Assembly: GCA_031549865.1 (NCBI GenBank)
Contig: JAVBPE010000002.1
Coordinates: 310,001-374,000 of the forward strand
Length of the DNA stretch: 64,000 nt
DNA from: JAVBPE01 sp031549865
Lineage (GTDB): Bacteria > Bacillota_I > Bacilli_A > Acholeplasmatales > Anaeroplasmataceae
Direction: 5' to 3'
The position numbers and the translations under genes are program-made. Of this stretch, positions 18,032 through 26,914 are shown piece by piece. The notes beneath the pieces were generated by a model, which had not been told where the DNA came from, did not search any database, and saw nothing but the letters and a program-made list of their open reading frames with translations. Each line of letters starts with the position of its first letter. Positions within the stretch are counted from its first letter, which is position 1.

Positions 18032-18092
18032 TTGACTATTCTTTTTATGCGTGTTAAAATTGTATAAAGCGCAATTTTTATGATTGCTTTTT
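18032..18092 (+). promoter_or_regulatory. uxaBAC promoter and leader hairpin
   Basis: TTGACT (18032-18037), a 17-base spacer and TAAAAT (18055-18060). The short leader then contains GCAAT / ATTGC arms followed by five T residues directly before the AATGGAGG ribosome site. The hairpin is weak, so it could be a minor attenuator or chance. Confidence 0.6.
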
Positions 18093-18108
18093 AATGGAGG
18101 AAATTATT

Positions 18109-19560
18109 GTGGAAAATTTAAGTAGTAAAATTGTTAGTAAAAAGTCTCATAAAGTAAACATTATGCAATTTGGAGAAGGAAATTTCTTAAGAGCATTTGT
18201 TGATTGGATTATTAACGAAATGAATCAAAAAGAAGTATTTGATGGAGGGGTAGTAGTTGTCCAACCTATGCCATTTGGTCGTGTCGAAAATTTAGCGGCT
18301 AATGACGGATTATATACTTTATTTTTACAAGGTTTAAATAATGGAGAAGTGGTTAAAAAACACGAAGTAATTGATTGCTTAGAAGATTTTATTAATCCAT
18401 TTACTCAATATGATAAATATTTATCTTACGCTAAGAGCGAGGATTTAGAGTTTGTTATCAGTAATACAACTGAAGCAGGTATTACATTTGATCCAACTGA
18501 TACTAATTTTGATGTAACACCAAAGAGTTACCCTGGTAAATTATTATCATTTTTAAAAGTTCGTTACGAACATTTTAAGGGTGCATTAGATAAAGGTTTA
18601 GAAATCATTCCATGTGAATTAATTGATTATAATGGAGATACTTTAAAGAGTGTTTTAATTGAATTAGCTAATCATATGAATTTAGATAAAAATTTCATCG
18701 CTTGGATTAATGATGCTAACCGTTTCTATAATACATTAGTAGATAGAATCGTTCCAGGATATCCTCGTAATGAAGCAGCTCAAATTCAAGAAGAATTAGG
18801 CTATAATGATGAAAACATGGTTGTCGGAGAAATCTTCCACTTATGGGTTATTGATGGACCTAAGGGCTTAGAGGCTAAATTACCTGCACCTAAGGCTGGG
18901 TTAAATGTTCTTTATGTTGATTCAATTAAACCATATAAAGAAAGAAAAGTTAAAATATTAAATGGTTCTCATACATGTTTAGTTCCAGTTGCTTACTTAG
19001 CAGGAATTGATACAGTACGTGAAACTATTGAAGATCCTCAATTAGGAAAATTCGTTAAAGAATTCATTTTTAATGAAGTTGTCCCAACAATTGATATTCC
19101 ACGTGATCAAATGGTGTCTTTCTCTAACAGTGTATTAGAAAGATATTTAAATCCATTCGTTCGTCATGAATTAATGAGTATTGCTTTAAACTCAATAACA
19201 AAATTTAAAACTAGAATTTTACCTTCAATATTACAAAATATAAATGACTTAAAAGTTATGCCTACTCATGCATTATTTAGTTTAGCGGCTTTAATTGCTT
19301 TCTATAAAGGTGATAGAAATGGGCAAATTATTGAACTTGCTGATGATCAAAAGTTCTTAGATATGTTTAAAACATTATGGGCTAACTATGATGGTACTAA
19401 AGAAAGCTGTGCTAAGATAGTAACAGCTGTACTTGGTATGAAAGAACATTGGGAAGTTGACTTAAATGCTATCGCTGGAGTTAATGAATTTGTAACAGAT
19501 TCTTTATATGAAATAGTGACGACTTCAATGAGAAAAGCTTTAGCTAAGGTTGGATGCTAA
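18109..19560 (+). CDS. uxaB: Tagaturonate reductase (altronate oxidoreductase)
   Basis: NADH-dependent reduction of D-tagaturonate to D-altronate, second step of galacturonate catabolism. The mannitol-dehydrogenase-type N-terminus (NIMQFGEGNFLRAFVDWIINEMN) and KILNGSHTCLVPVAYLAGI fit UxaB. The GTG at 18109 lies 8 bases after GGAGG (18096-18100) and is preferred to the ATG at 18094 that overlaps this site. 483 residues. First gene of uxaB-uxaA-uxaC; only one base separates its stop from the uxaA ATG. Confidence 0.94.
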   Translation: MENLSSKIVSKKSHKVNIMQFGEGNFLRAFVDWIINEMNQKEVFDGGVVVVQPMPFGRVENLAANDGLYTLFLQGLNNGEVVKKHEVIDCLEDFINPFTQYDKYLSYAKSEDLEFVISNTTEAGITFDPTDTNFDVTPKSYPGKLLSFLKVRYEHFKGALDKGLEIIPCELIDYNGDTLKSVLIELANHMNLDKNFIAWINDANRFYNTLVDRIVPGYPRNEAAQIQEELGYNDENMVVGEIFHLWVIDGPKGLEAKLPAPKAGLNVLYVDSIKPYKERKVKILNGSHTCLVPVAYLAGIDTVRETIEDPQLGKFVKEFIFNEVVPTIDIPRDQMVSFSNSVLERYLNPFVRHELMSIALNSITKFKTRILPSILQNINDLKVMPTHALFSLAALIAFYKGDRNGQIIELADDQKFLDMFKTLWANYDGTKESCAKIVTAVLGMKEHWEVDLNAIAGVNEFVTDSLYEIVTTSMRKALAKVGC

Positions 19561-19561
19561 T

Positions 19562-21040
19562 ATGAATGATTACATTATTATAAATGAAAATGATAATGTC
19601 GCAGTAGTACTTAGACCTTTTACAAAAGGTGAAGAAATCTTAGATATAACATTACTTAACGATATTCCTCAAGCGCATAAAGTGGCGATTAAGGATATTA
19701 AAACAGGTGAAAATATTATTAAGTATGGTTCACCGATTGGTCATGCGACACAAGATATAAAAAAAGGTGAACATGTTCACGTGCAAAATGTTAAAACAAA
19801 TTTAAATGATGTATTTGATTATGAATTCACGCCTGAATATACTAATTACCAAACAATTTCTAAAGATAAAACTGTTGAAGTTTACGAAAGAAAGAATAAG
19901 GAATGCGGTATTAGAAATGAATTATGGATTGTCCAAACAGTAGGTTGTGTTTCTGGACAAGCAAAATTAATCATTGATAATTTTAAAGAAAACTATGATA
20001 TTTCAGCGATTGATGGTGTTTATACATTTAATCATCCATTTGGTTGTTCACAAATGGGTAGTGATCACGAAATGACTAAATTATTTTTACAAAATATTGC
20101 GAAACATCCAAATGCTGGTGGTGTTTTAGTACTTGGTTTAGGATGTGAAAACAATCAAATTAAAGCCTTCAAAGAAACGTTAGGTGAATATGATCAAACT
20201 AGAACACGTTTTTTAGCAATTCAAGATGTTGAAGATGAAGTAGCTGAAGGAACTAAAATATTAAAAGAATTATATGATGTTATGGCTAATGATAAACGCG
20301 TTACTAAGCCACTTAGTTGCCTACGTATTGGACTTAAGTGTGGTGGTAGTGACGGTATGAGTGGTATTACAGCTAATCCTTTATTAGGAAGATTCTCTGA
20401 TTTCTTATCTATTAATGGAGCAACAACTGTATTAGGTGAAGTACCTGAAATGTTTGGAGCAGAACACTTATTAATGGCTCGTTCAAAAGATACTGACACA
20501 TTTAATAAAGTTGTTGATTTAGTTAATGATTTCAAAATTTACTTTAGAAATCATGATCAAGTTATATATGAAAACCCATCTCCAGGAAATAAAAATGGTG
20601 GTATTACTACTTTAGAGGATAAATCACTTGGTTGTACTCAAAAAGCTGGTAGTGCTATTGTTGAAGACGTGCTTAAAATGGGAGAAAGAATTAAAACTAA
20701 TGGTTTAAATTTAATCTCTACACCAGGAAATGATTTAGTTGCGACGACTATTTTAGGTATGGCTGGATGTCAAATGGTCTTATTTACAACAGGTCGTGGA
20801 ACACCGTTTGGAGGATTTATTCCAACTGTTAAAGTTGCAACAAATACTACACTTGCTACAAGAAAATCTAATTGGATTGATTTTAATGCTGGTGCATTAG
20901 TTGGTGAAAAAACGATGGATGAACTATTAAGTAATTTCATTGATTTAATTTGTGATATTGCATCTGGAAAAGCTTTAACAAAGAATGAAATTAATAATTT
21001 CCGTGAAATATCAATATTCAAAGATGGCGTAACTTTATAA
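19562..21040 (+). CDS. uxaA: Altronate dehydratase
   Basis: Dehydrates D-altronate to 2-keto-3-deoxygluconate. 492 residues with the small N-terminal SAF-like domain (IGHATQDIKKGEHVHVQNV, about 55-75) and the large dehydratase domain containing HPFGCSQMGSD, CLRIGLKCGGSDGMSGITANP and TTGRGTPFGGFIPTVK. The ATG at 19562 follows the uxaB stop directly and has only a weak AAGG upstream, so it relies on translational coupling. Confidence 0.95.
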   Translation: MNDYIIINENDNVAVVLRPFTKGEEILDITLLNDIPQAHKVAIKDIKTGENIIKYGSPIGHATQDIKKGEHVHVQNVKTNLNDVFDYEFTPEYTNYQTISKDKTVEVYERKNKECGIRNELWIVQTVGCVSGQAKLIIDNFKENYDISAIDGVYTFNHPFGCSQMGSDHEMTKLFLQNIAKHPNAGGVLVLGLGCENNQIKAFKETLGEYDQTRTRFLAIQDVEDEVAEGTKILKELYDVMANDKRVTKPLSCLRIGLKCGGSDGMSGITANPLLGRFSDFLSINGATTVLGEVPEMFGAEHLLMARSKDTDTFNKVVDLVNDFKIYFRNHDQVIYENPSPGNKNGGITTLEDKSLGCTQKAGSAIVEDVLKMGERIKTNGLNLISTPGNDLVATTILGMAGCQMVLFTTGRGTPFGGFIPTVKVATNTTLATRKSNWIDFNAGALVGEKTMDELLSNFIDLICDIASGKALTKNEINNFREISIFKDGVTL

Positions 21041-21058
21041 TAATAGGAGAAAAACAAA

Positions 21059-22477
21059 ATGAAAGAATTTTTAGACAAGGATTTTTTACTTACAACAGAA
21101 ACTGCAAAAACTTTATATCATGATTATGCAGAAAATATGCCAATCATTGATTACCACTGTCACTTACAACCAAAAGAAATTTTAGAAGATAAGAAATTTA
21201 AAAATTTAAGTGAAGTTTGGTTAGGTGCAGGAGATCGTTATGGTGACCATTACAAATGGAGATCACTTCGTGCGAGAGGATATAATGAAGATTTTATTTC
21301 AGGACCTGGTGATGGAGATGATTACAAAAAATATATGATGTTTGTTGAATCAATGCCATATTTTGTGGGAAATCCATTATACCATTGGTCACATTTAGAA
21401 ATGCAACGTTATTTCGATATTCATGAAATCATAAATCCTAAAAATGCTAAAACTATTTGGGAAAAAGCAAATAAAAAATTAGAAACTTTGACAGCAAGAG
21501 AAATGATGTACAAATTTAATGTTAAAACAGTTTGTACAACAGACGATCCAGTTGATTCATTAGAATGGCATGAAAAAATGAATGCTGATAAAACTTTAAA
21601 AACTACTGTTAGACCGGCATTTAGACCTGACAAAGCTATTAACGTTGAATTAAGTTGGTTTTCTTCATGGGTTAAACAATTAGCTAATGTTGTAGGCTAT
21701 GAAATTACATCATTAGAATTATTATGTAAAGCTTTAGCACAAAGAATTGCTTTCTTTGATAAAATGGGTTCTAAACTATCAGATCATGCATTAGACGTAG
21801 TTCATTATGCTCCTGCAACTTATGAACAAGCAAATAAAATATTTGAAAAAGGTTTAAAAAATGAGCCTATTACTCCTTTAGAAGAAGATATGTACAAGGG
21901 ATATGTATTAGTATTTTTAGGTAAAGAATACAATAAATATGGTTGGGTTCAACAATATCACATTGGAGCACTAAGAAATAATTCAAAATCAATGCTTAAG
22001 GCTATTGGTCCAGATACTGGCTTTGATGCAATCGAAGATGCAACATTTATGCCTAAATTATCTCAATTATTAGGTGCTCTTGATGAAACTAATGAATTAC
22101 CTAAAACTATTCTTTATTGTTTAAATCCACGCGATAATTATGCTTTAACAGTATTATCAGGATGTTTCCAAAAAGAAGGAGTTAAAGGACGTGTTCAAGT
22201 AGGAACTGCTTGGTGGTTCTTAGACCAACAAGATGGTATGAGACAAAATCTAGAAACTTTAATGCAAGTAGGTCTTGTTTCTCAAAGTGTAGGTATGTTA
22301 ACAGATTCTCGTTCATTCTTAGCTTATCCTCGTCATGAATATTACCGCCGTTTACTATGCCAAATGCTAGGTAATTTGGTTGAATCAGGACAATATCCAG
22401 CTGAAGAATTAGATACACTAGGAAAAATTGTACAAGACGTATGTTATAATAACGCTAAAGAATTCTTTGGTTTCTAA
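21059..22477 (+). CDS. uxaC: Glucuronate/galacturonate isomerase
   Basis: First step of hexuronate breakdown: galacturonate to tagaturonate, glucuronate to fructuronate. 472 residues, usual length, with MPIIDYHCHLQPKEI (metal-binding HxH of the amidohydrolase-like barrel), CTTDDPVDSLEWHE and the C-terminal MLTDSRSFLAYPRHEYYRRLLC. AGGAG lies upstream. With uxaB and uxaA it makes a full galacturonate-to-KDG route; the KDG kinase and aldolase genes must lie elsewhere. Only the galacturonate branch (no uxuA/uxuB) is present. Confidence 0.97.
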   Translation: MKEFLDKDFLLTTETAKTLYHDYAENMPIIDYHCHLQPKEILEDKKFKNLSEVWLGAGDRYGDHYKWRSLRARGYNEDFISGPGDGDDYKKYMMFVESMPYFVGNPLYHWSHLEMQRYFDIHEIINPKNAKTIWEKANKKLETLTAREMMYKFNVKTVCTTDDPVDSLEWHEKMNADKTLKTTVRPAFRPDKAINVELSWFSSWVKQLANVVGYEITSLELLCKALAQRIAFFDKMGSKLSDHALDVVHYAPATYEQANKIFEKGLKNEPITPLEEDMYKGYVLVFLGKEYNKYGWVQQYHIGALRNNSKSMLKAIGPDTGFDAIEDATFMPKLSQLLGALDETNELPKTILYCLNPRDNYALTVLSGCFQKEGVKGRVQVGTAWWFLDQQDGMRQNLETLMQVGLVSQSVGMLTDSRSFLAYPRHEYYRRLLCQMLGNLVESGQYPAEELDTLGKIVQDVCYNNAKEFFGF

Positions 22478-22484
22478 TAATTAT

Positions 22485-22514
22485 AGAGTTGAATTAATTT
22501 TCAACTCTTTTTTT
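22485..22514 (+). terminator. Intrinsic terminator of the uxa operon
   Basis: Nine-bp stem AGAGTTGAA / TTCAACTCT, 6-base loop, T run. Confidence 0.88.
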
Positions 22515-22579
22515 GTCAATAAAACAAATAATATTTATGTTATAATAAAATATATTTAAATTATCGGAGGTATATAGCA

Positions 22580-23914
22580 ATGAAAATTAAATTTATTATT
22601 GTGTCCATTCTAAGTGCTTTATGTCTTTTAATATATCCAATAATATCTATCATAAATGATAGTGTAGATGTATATTATTTTCTTTATATATTGTTTATGA
22701 TTGTTGGTATATTCATATTTTTAATTGTCCACGAATTAGGTCATCTACTATTTGGTCTATTAAGTGGATATGAGTTTATTTCTTTTCAATTTTTTACTAA
22801 TATTATTTTTAAAGATACTGATGGTAAAATTAGAACTGAAAAACGCAAGAATAGAGCCGTTTTAGGACAATGTATTATGAAGTATCCAAAGAAGAAAAAT
22901 TATAATGTTATTATGTACCATGTTGGTGGGGGAATTTTAAATTTAACTTTTGGTTTAATATTTATAGTCCTATATATATTATATCCAAATGGATTTTTAG
23001 GTGCGATATTTATGGCTTTTGCTTCAGTTAATTTATTATTTATGGTTACAAATCTTTTCCCTTTAAATTATCCAACAACTAATGATGGTTATAATATTTA
23101 TCGCTATATTAAAAATAAAGACGTTAATAAATTATATGAGGAATATTTAGATATTTCGATTGATATAAGAAATAATGTAGAATTTAAAAATTTATCATTA
23201 TTAGAACATATAAGTAAATCAAATGAAAAAGAAGTTTTTTTTGCTAATCACTTATATCATCAATTTTATAAAGAATTAGATTTATTTAAATTTGATGAAG
23301 CGAAAGAAACTTTAGAAGAATTATTTAAAACTCATAAAGAAAAAAAATCAAATGCATATTATGCTTGTCTTTTTGAAAAAATATATTTTTATGGGATTTA
23401 TATGAACAATGAAGTAGAAATAAAAAAATGTTATGATGAAATACCTAAAAAAATAAAAAAATCATTATTCAAATTGCAAATTAACAATTATTTAAAAGTA
23501 GCATATGTAGTTGCCCAATATGTGGAATATAATCCAAATAAAGCTAAAAAAATGAAAGAAAATTATAAAAAATTAGTGGAAAAAGAATTTGTTGCTAATC
23601 AAGTTTTAATGGAAAAAGATCTTTTGATGATGCATCCTTTTGAAAGAAAGGTTAACTTTGTTAATAATCAAGAGAAAATAGAAAAGTATTCATATGCCTC
23701 TTTAAATGGCTATAAAATATATTTTGTTAATAGAGAAATGATAAATGAAGAAATAAATATTGAACATGAAATCAATTCATTATTTAAGGATGAAAATACA
23801 AATTATTTAGATATTAATGGTAATATCTATATTTTTGAAGCCATTTTATATAAAGGAAAAATTATTTATGATATTACTGAACTTGAAATGGTAAAAATGG
23901 AGATTACTGAATGA
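22580..23914 (+). CDS. M50-like membrane metalloprotease with C-terminal soluble domain
   Basis: 444 residues. Two N-terminal helices are followed by FLIVHELGHLLFGLLSGYEF, an HExxH zinc motif embedded in a membrane segment (about residues 50-58 for HELGH), as in site-2 proteases. A further membrane block (about 117-160) includes NLFPLNYPTTNDGYNIYR, resembling the distal NxxPxxxxDG motif, with the third metal ligand position expected here. The remaining 270 residues are soluble and mostly helical with no recognised domain. GGAGG precedes the ATG. Overlaps the next membrane gene by 4 bases (ATGA). Substrate unknown. Confidence 0.75.
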   Translation: MKIKFIIVSILSALCLLIYPIISIINDSVDVYYFLYILFMIVGIFIFLIVHELGHLLFGLLSGYEFISFQFFTNIIFKDTDGKIRTEKRKNRAVLGQCIMKYPKKKNYNVIMYHVGGGILNLTFGLIFIVLYILYPNGFLGAIFMAFASVNLLFMVTNLFPLNYPTTNDGYNIYRYIKNKDVNKLYEEYLDISIDIRNNVEFKNLSLLEHISKSNEKEVFFANHLYHQFYKELDLFKFDEAKETLEELFKTHKEKKSNAYYACLFEKIYFYGIYMNNEVEIKKCYDEIPKKIKKSLFKLQINNYLKVAYVVAQYVEYNPNKAKKMKENYKKLVEKEFVANQVLMEKDLLMMHPFERKVNFVNNQEKIEKYSYASLNGYKIYFVNREMINEEINIEHEINSLFKDENTNYLDINGNIYIFEAILYKGKIIYDITELEMVKMEITE

Positions 23915-24315
23915 AGAAATCTTTAATTATTTATTTAAGTATTATTACAGTGTTTATTATAATTGCAATTGTAATAATGGGTATATTTAAGTTTAATGTT
24001 GAATCGGTATTTTATATTTTAGTTTCTTTAGTTCTAATAACCATTCCATTATCATATTTAATTTTTATTATAATAAAAGAAGCAAAAGATTTAAGCTATA
24101 ATTCCAAAAAACATGAGGTAGTAGGAAGTATTGTGGCAATAATGTTTGGAACTATATTGATTTATTTATCATTAAAGCTTGATGGATATAGTGTCAATGA
24201 ATATCCTATAGTTTATTATTGCCTAATATTAGGCGCAGTGTTAATAACGATAGCCATTATATATATAGTTAGTAAGAAAAAAGGGAATGAGCCTAAAATA
24301 ATTAGAAATAGATAG
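23911..24315 (+). CDS. Hypothetical four-helix membrane protein, 134 aa
   Basis: Four hydrophobic stretches (about 5-25, 30-53, 68-86 and 98-121) with a Lys/Arg-rich C-terminal tail. It overlaps the M50-like gene by four bases, so it probably works with that protease. No family recognised. The 66 bases before leuS contain a -10-like TATTATAAT but no room for a T-box leader. Confidence 0.7.
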   Translation: MKKSLIIYLSIITVFIIIAIVIMGIFKFNVESVFYILVSLVLITIPLSYLIFIIIKEAKDLSYNSKKHEVVGSIVAIMFGTILIYLSLKLDGYSVNEYPIVYYCLILGAVLITIAIIYIVSKKKGNEPKIIRNR

Positions 24316-24390
24316 TTTTATCTAGGAAATTAATCTGTTTTATGGTAAGATATTGATATTATAATTTTTTTATAAGTAGGAGTGAAATTT

Positions 24391-26796
24391 ATGGAATATA
24401 ATCATAAGAAAATTGAGGCAAAATGGCAAAAATATTGGGAAGAAAATAATACTTTTTTTACAGATGTATGGGATTTTTCAAAACCTAAATTTTATGCTTT
24501 AGATATGTTTCCATATCCATCTGGACAAGGTTTGCACGTAGGTCATCCAGAAGGATATACTGCGAGTGATATTATAAGCAGAAAGAAGAGAATGGAAGGA
24601 TATAATGTCTTACATCCAATGGGATGGGATTCTTTTGGACTTCCAGCAGAACAATACGCAATTAATACAGGAAACCATCCTGATGGTTTTACTCAAGATA
24701 ATATAAAAGTTTTTACTCGTCAATTAAAAAGCTTAGGTTTTTCTTTTGACTGGAGTAAAGAAATTACAACTTCAGATCCTAAATACTACAAATGGACACA
24801 ATGGATTTTTAAACAATTATATAAAGATGGTTTAGCTCGTCAAGTTGATATGCCTGTTAACTGGTGTGAAGAACTTGGAACGGTTTTAGCTAATGATGAA
24901 GTAATTGATGGTAAAAGTGAACGTGGTGGCTTCCCAGTTATTCGTAAAAATATGAAGCAATGGGTAATGGATATCACAAAATATGCCGAAAAACTAATTG
25001 ATGGACTTGATGATATTGATTGGCCAACGTCTACAAAAGAAATGCAAAAAAATTGGATTGGCAAATCAGTTGGAGCACATGTAAAATTTAATGTAAAAGA
25101 TATAAATGAATCATTCATTATTTTTACAACTCGTGCTGATACTTTATTTGGAGCAACTTATTGTGTATTATCTCCTGAACATGAGTTAGTAAATAAAATA
25201 ACTACCAATGATCAAAAAGAATTAGTTACTAATTATCAAGAAGAATGTGCTAAAAAATCGGAATTAGAACGCACAGAATTAAATAAAGATAAAAGTGGAG
25301 TATTTACAGGTGCATATGCAATTAATCCTGCAAATAATAAACTAATTCCAATCTGGATTTCTGATTATGTTCTTGCGACATATGGAACAGGCGCAATTAT
25401 GGCTGTTCCTGCTCATGATCAAAGAGATTATGAATTTGCAAGAAAATTCAATATTGATATTATTCCTGTTTTAGATGGTGGAGATATTAATGTTTGTGCT
25501 TTTGAAGATGATGGAATTCATATTAATTCGGATTTCTTAAATGGACTTGATAAAGAAGAAGCAATAAAAGTAATGATTAAATGGCTTGAAGACAATAAAA
25601 TAGGGACACAAAAGGTTTCTTACCGCCTAAGAGAATGGATATTTGCTCGTCAAAGATATTGGGGAGAACCTATTCCAGTAATACACTATGATGATCATGA
25701 CGAAATACTAGATGATCATGATTTACCGCTAGTATTACCTGAACTAACTGATTATAAGCCAAAAATAAGTGGATCTGCTCCGCTTGAAAATGCAATCTCT
25801 TGGACTAAAGTAGTAAATGATAAAGGCCAAATAGGTAAAAGAGAAACTAATACGATGCCTGGTTCTGCGGCGTCAAGCTGGTATTTCTTAAGATATTTAG
25901 ATCCAAATAATGATAACGAACTTGCAGCAGCTGAGCTAATTAAACACTGGATGCCTGTTGATTTATATATCGGCGGATCTGAACATGCAGTAGGACATTT
26001 ACTATATTCGCGTTTTTGGAATAATTATCTTTACGATAAAGGAATTGTATTTACAAAAGAACCTTTCAAAAAGTTGTTTCATCAAGGTATGATTTTAGGT
26101 GAAAATGGCGAAAAAATGAGCAAATCTAAAGGTAATGTTATAAATCCAGATGAAATTGTAAATGAATTTGGATCTGATACATTAAGACTTTATGAAATGT
26201 TTATGGGACCACTTGAAGCATCACTTCCTTGGTCAACAAAGGGCTTAGAAGGAGCAAGAAAATTCTTAGATCGAGTATTCCGTCTAATTACATCTGAGGA
26301 ATATACTTCTAAATTTACAAGCGATTATAATGCTGAATTAGAAATGATATATCATCAAACAATAAAGAAAGTAACAAGTGATTTTGATTCACTAAACTTT
26401 AATACAGCTATCGCTCAAATGATGGTATTTATTAATGAAGCATATAAAGCAAAGAATATTTATATTGGATTTATTGAAGGCATTATTAAAGCATTAGCTT
26501 GTATATGTCCACATATTGGTGAAGAGTTGTGGCAATTATTAGGGCATGATAATACTATTACTTATGAAGCATGGCCTACTTATGATGAGGCAAAAACTAT
26601 TAGTAATGTTTTTGAAATAGTTATTCAAGTTAATGGAAAAATAAGAGATAAAATAGAATGTGACGCTAATGCCACAAATGAAGAAATAACTAATAAAGCT
26701 TTAAATAGTGAAAAAGTAAAAGCTTTTATTGGAGAATCAGTAGTTGTAAAGACTATAGTAATTCCAAAGAAACTTGTTAATATTGTAATTAAATAA
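24391..26796 (+). CDS. leuS: Leucyl-tRNA synthetase
   Basis: Class I synthetase of 801 residues charging tRNA-Leu. The HIGH-type motif is YPSGQGLHVGHPEGY (about 40-54) and the KMSKS loop is GEKMSKSKGNV. The CP1 editing domain shows IFTTRADTLFGATY and the conserved YGTGAIMAVPAHDQRD. The ATG at 24391 lies 8 bases after TAGGAG; the GTG at 24382 is too close to that site. Ends at an intrinsic terminator. Confidence 0.97.
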   Translation: MEYNHKKIEAKWQKYWEENNTFFTDVWDFSKPKFYALDMFPYPSGQGLHVGHPEGYTASDIISRKKRMEGYNVLHPMGWDSFGLPAEQYAINTGNHPDGFTQDNIKVFTRQLKSLGFSFDWSKEITTSDPKYYKWTQWIFKQLYKDGLARQVDMPVNWCEELGTVLANDEVIDGKSERGGFPVIRKNMKQWVMDITKYAEKLIDGLDDIDWPTSTKEMQKNWIGKSVGAHVKFNVKDINESFIIFTTRADTLFGATYCVLSPEHELVNKITTNDQKELVTNYQEECAKKSELERTELNKDKSGVFTGAYAINPANNKLIPIWISDYVLATYGTGAIMAVPAHDQRDYEFARKFNIDIIPVLDGGDINVCAFEDDGIHINSDFLNGLDKEEAIKVMIKWLEDNKIGTQKVSYRLREWIFARQRYWGEPIPVIHYDDHDEILDDHDLPLVLPELTDYKPKISGSAPLENAISWTKVVNDKGQIGKRETNTMPGSAASSWYFLRYLDPNNDNELAAAELIKHWMPVDLYIGGSEHAVGHLLYSRFWNNYLYDKGIVFTKEPFKKLFHQGMILGENGEKMSKSKGNVINPDEIVNEFGSDTLRLYEMFMGPLEASLPWSTKGLEGARKFLDRVFRLITSEEYTSKFTSDYNAELEMIYHQTIKKVTSDFDSLNFNTAIAQMMVFINEAYKAKNIYIGFIEGIIKALACICPHIGEELWQLLGHDNTITYEAWPTYDEAKTISNVFEIVIQVNGKIRDKIECDANATNEEITNKALNSEKVKAFIGESVVVKTIVIPKKLVNIVIK

Positions 26797-26802
26797 AGAT
26801 AG

Positions 26803-26845
26803 ACACATTAGACTTTATATTTGATATAAATTTAATGTGTTTTTT
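26803..26845 (+). terminator. Intrinsic terminator after leuS
   Basis: Stem ACACATTA / TAATGTGT around a 22-base loop, then TTTTT. Confidence 0.8.
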
Positions 26846-26914
26846 ATTATTTCAAATAATTATTACATAAATTTACCATAATTAAAGATTATAATAAAGC
26901 ATAGAGGTGGCAAT

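Noticed and set aside
18094..18108. ATG start for uxaB at 18094
   Set aside because: Overlaps its own GGAGG; the GTG at 18109 has correct spacing.
24316..24390. T-box leader for leuS
   Set aside because: Only about 75 bases precede the gene; no room for a T-box and no specifier or AGGGTGG motif.
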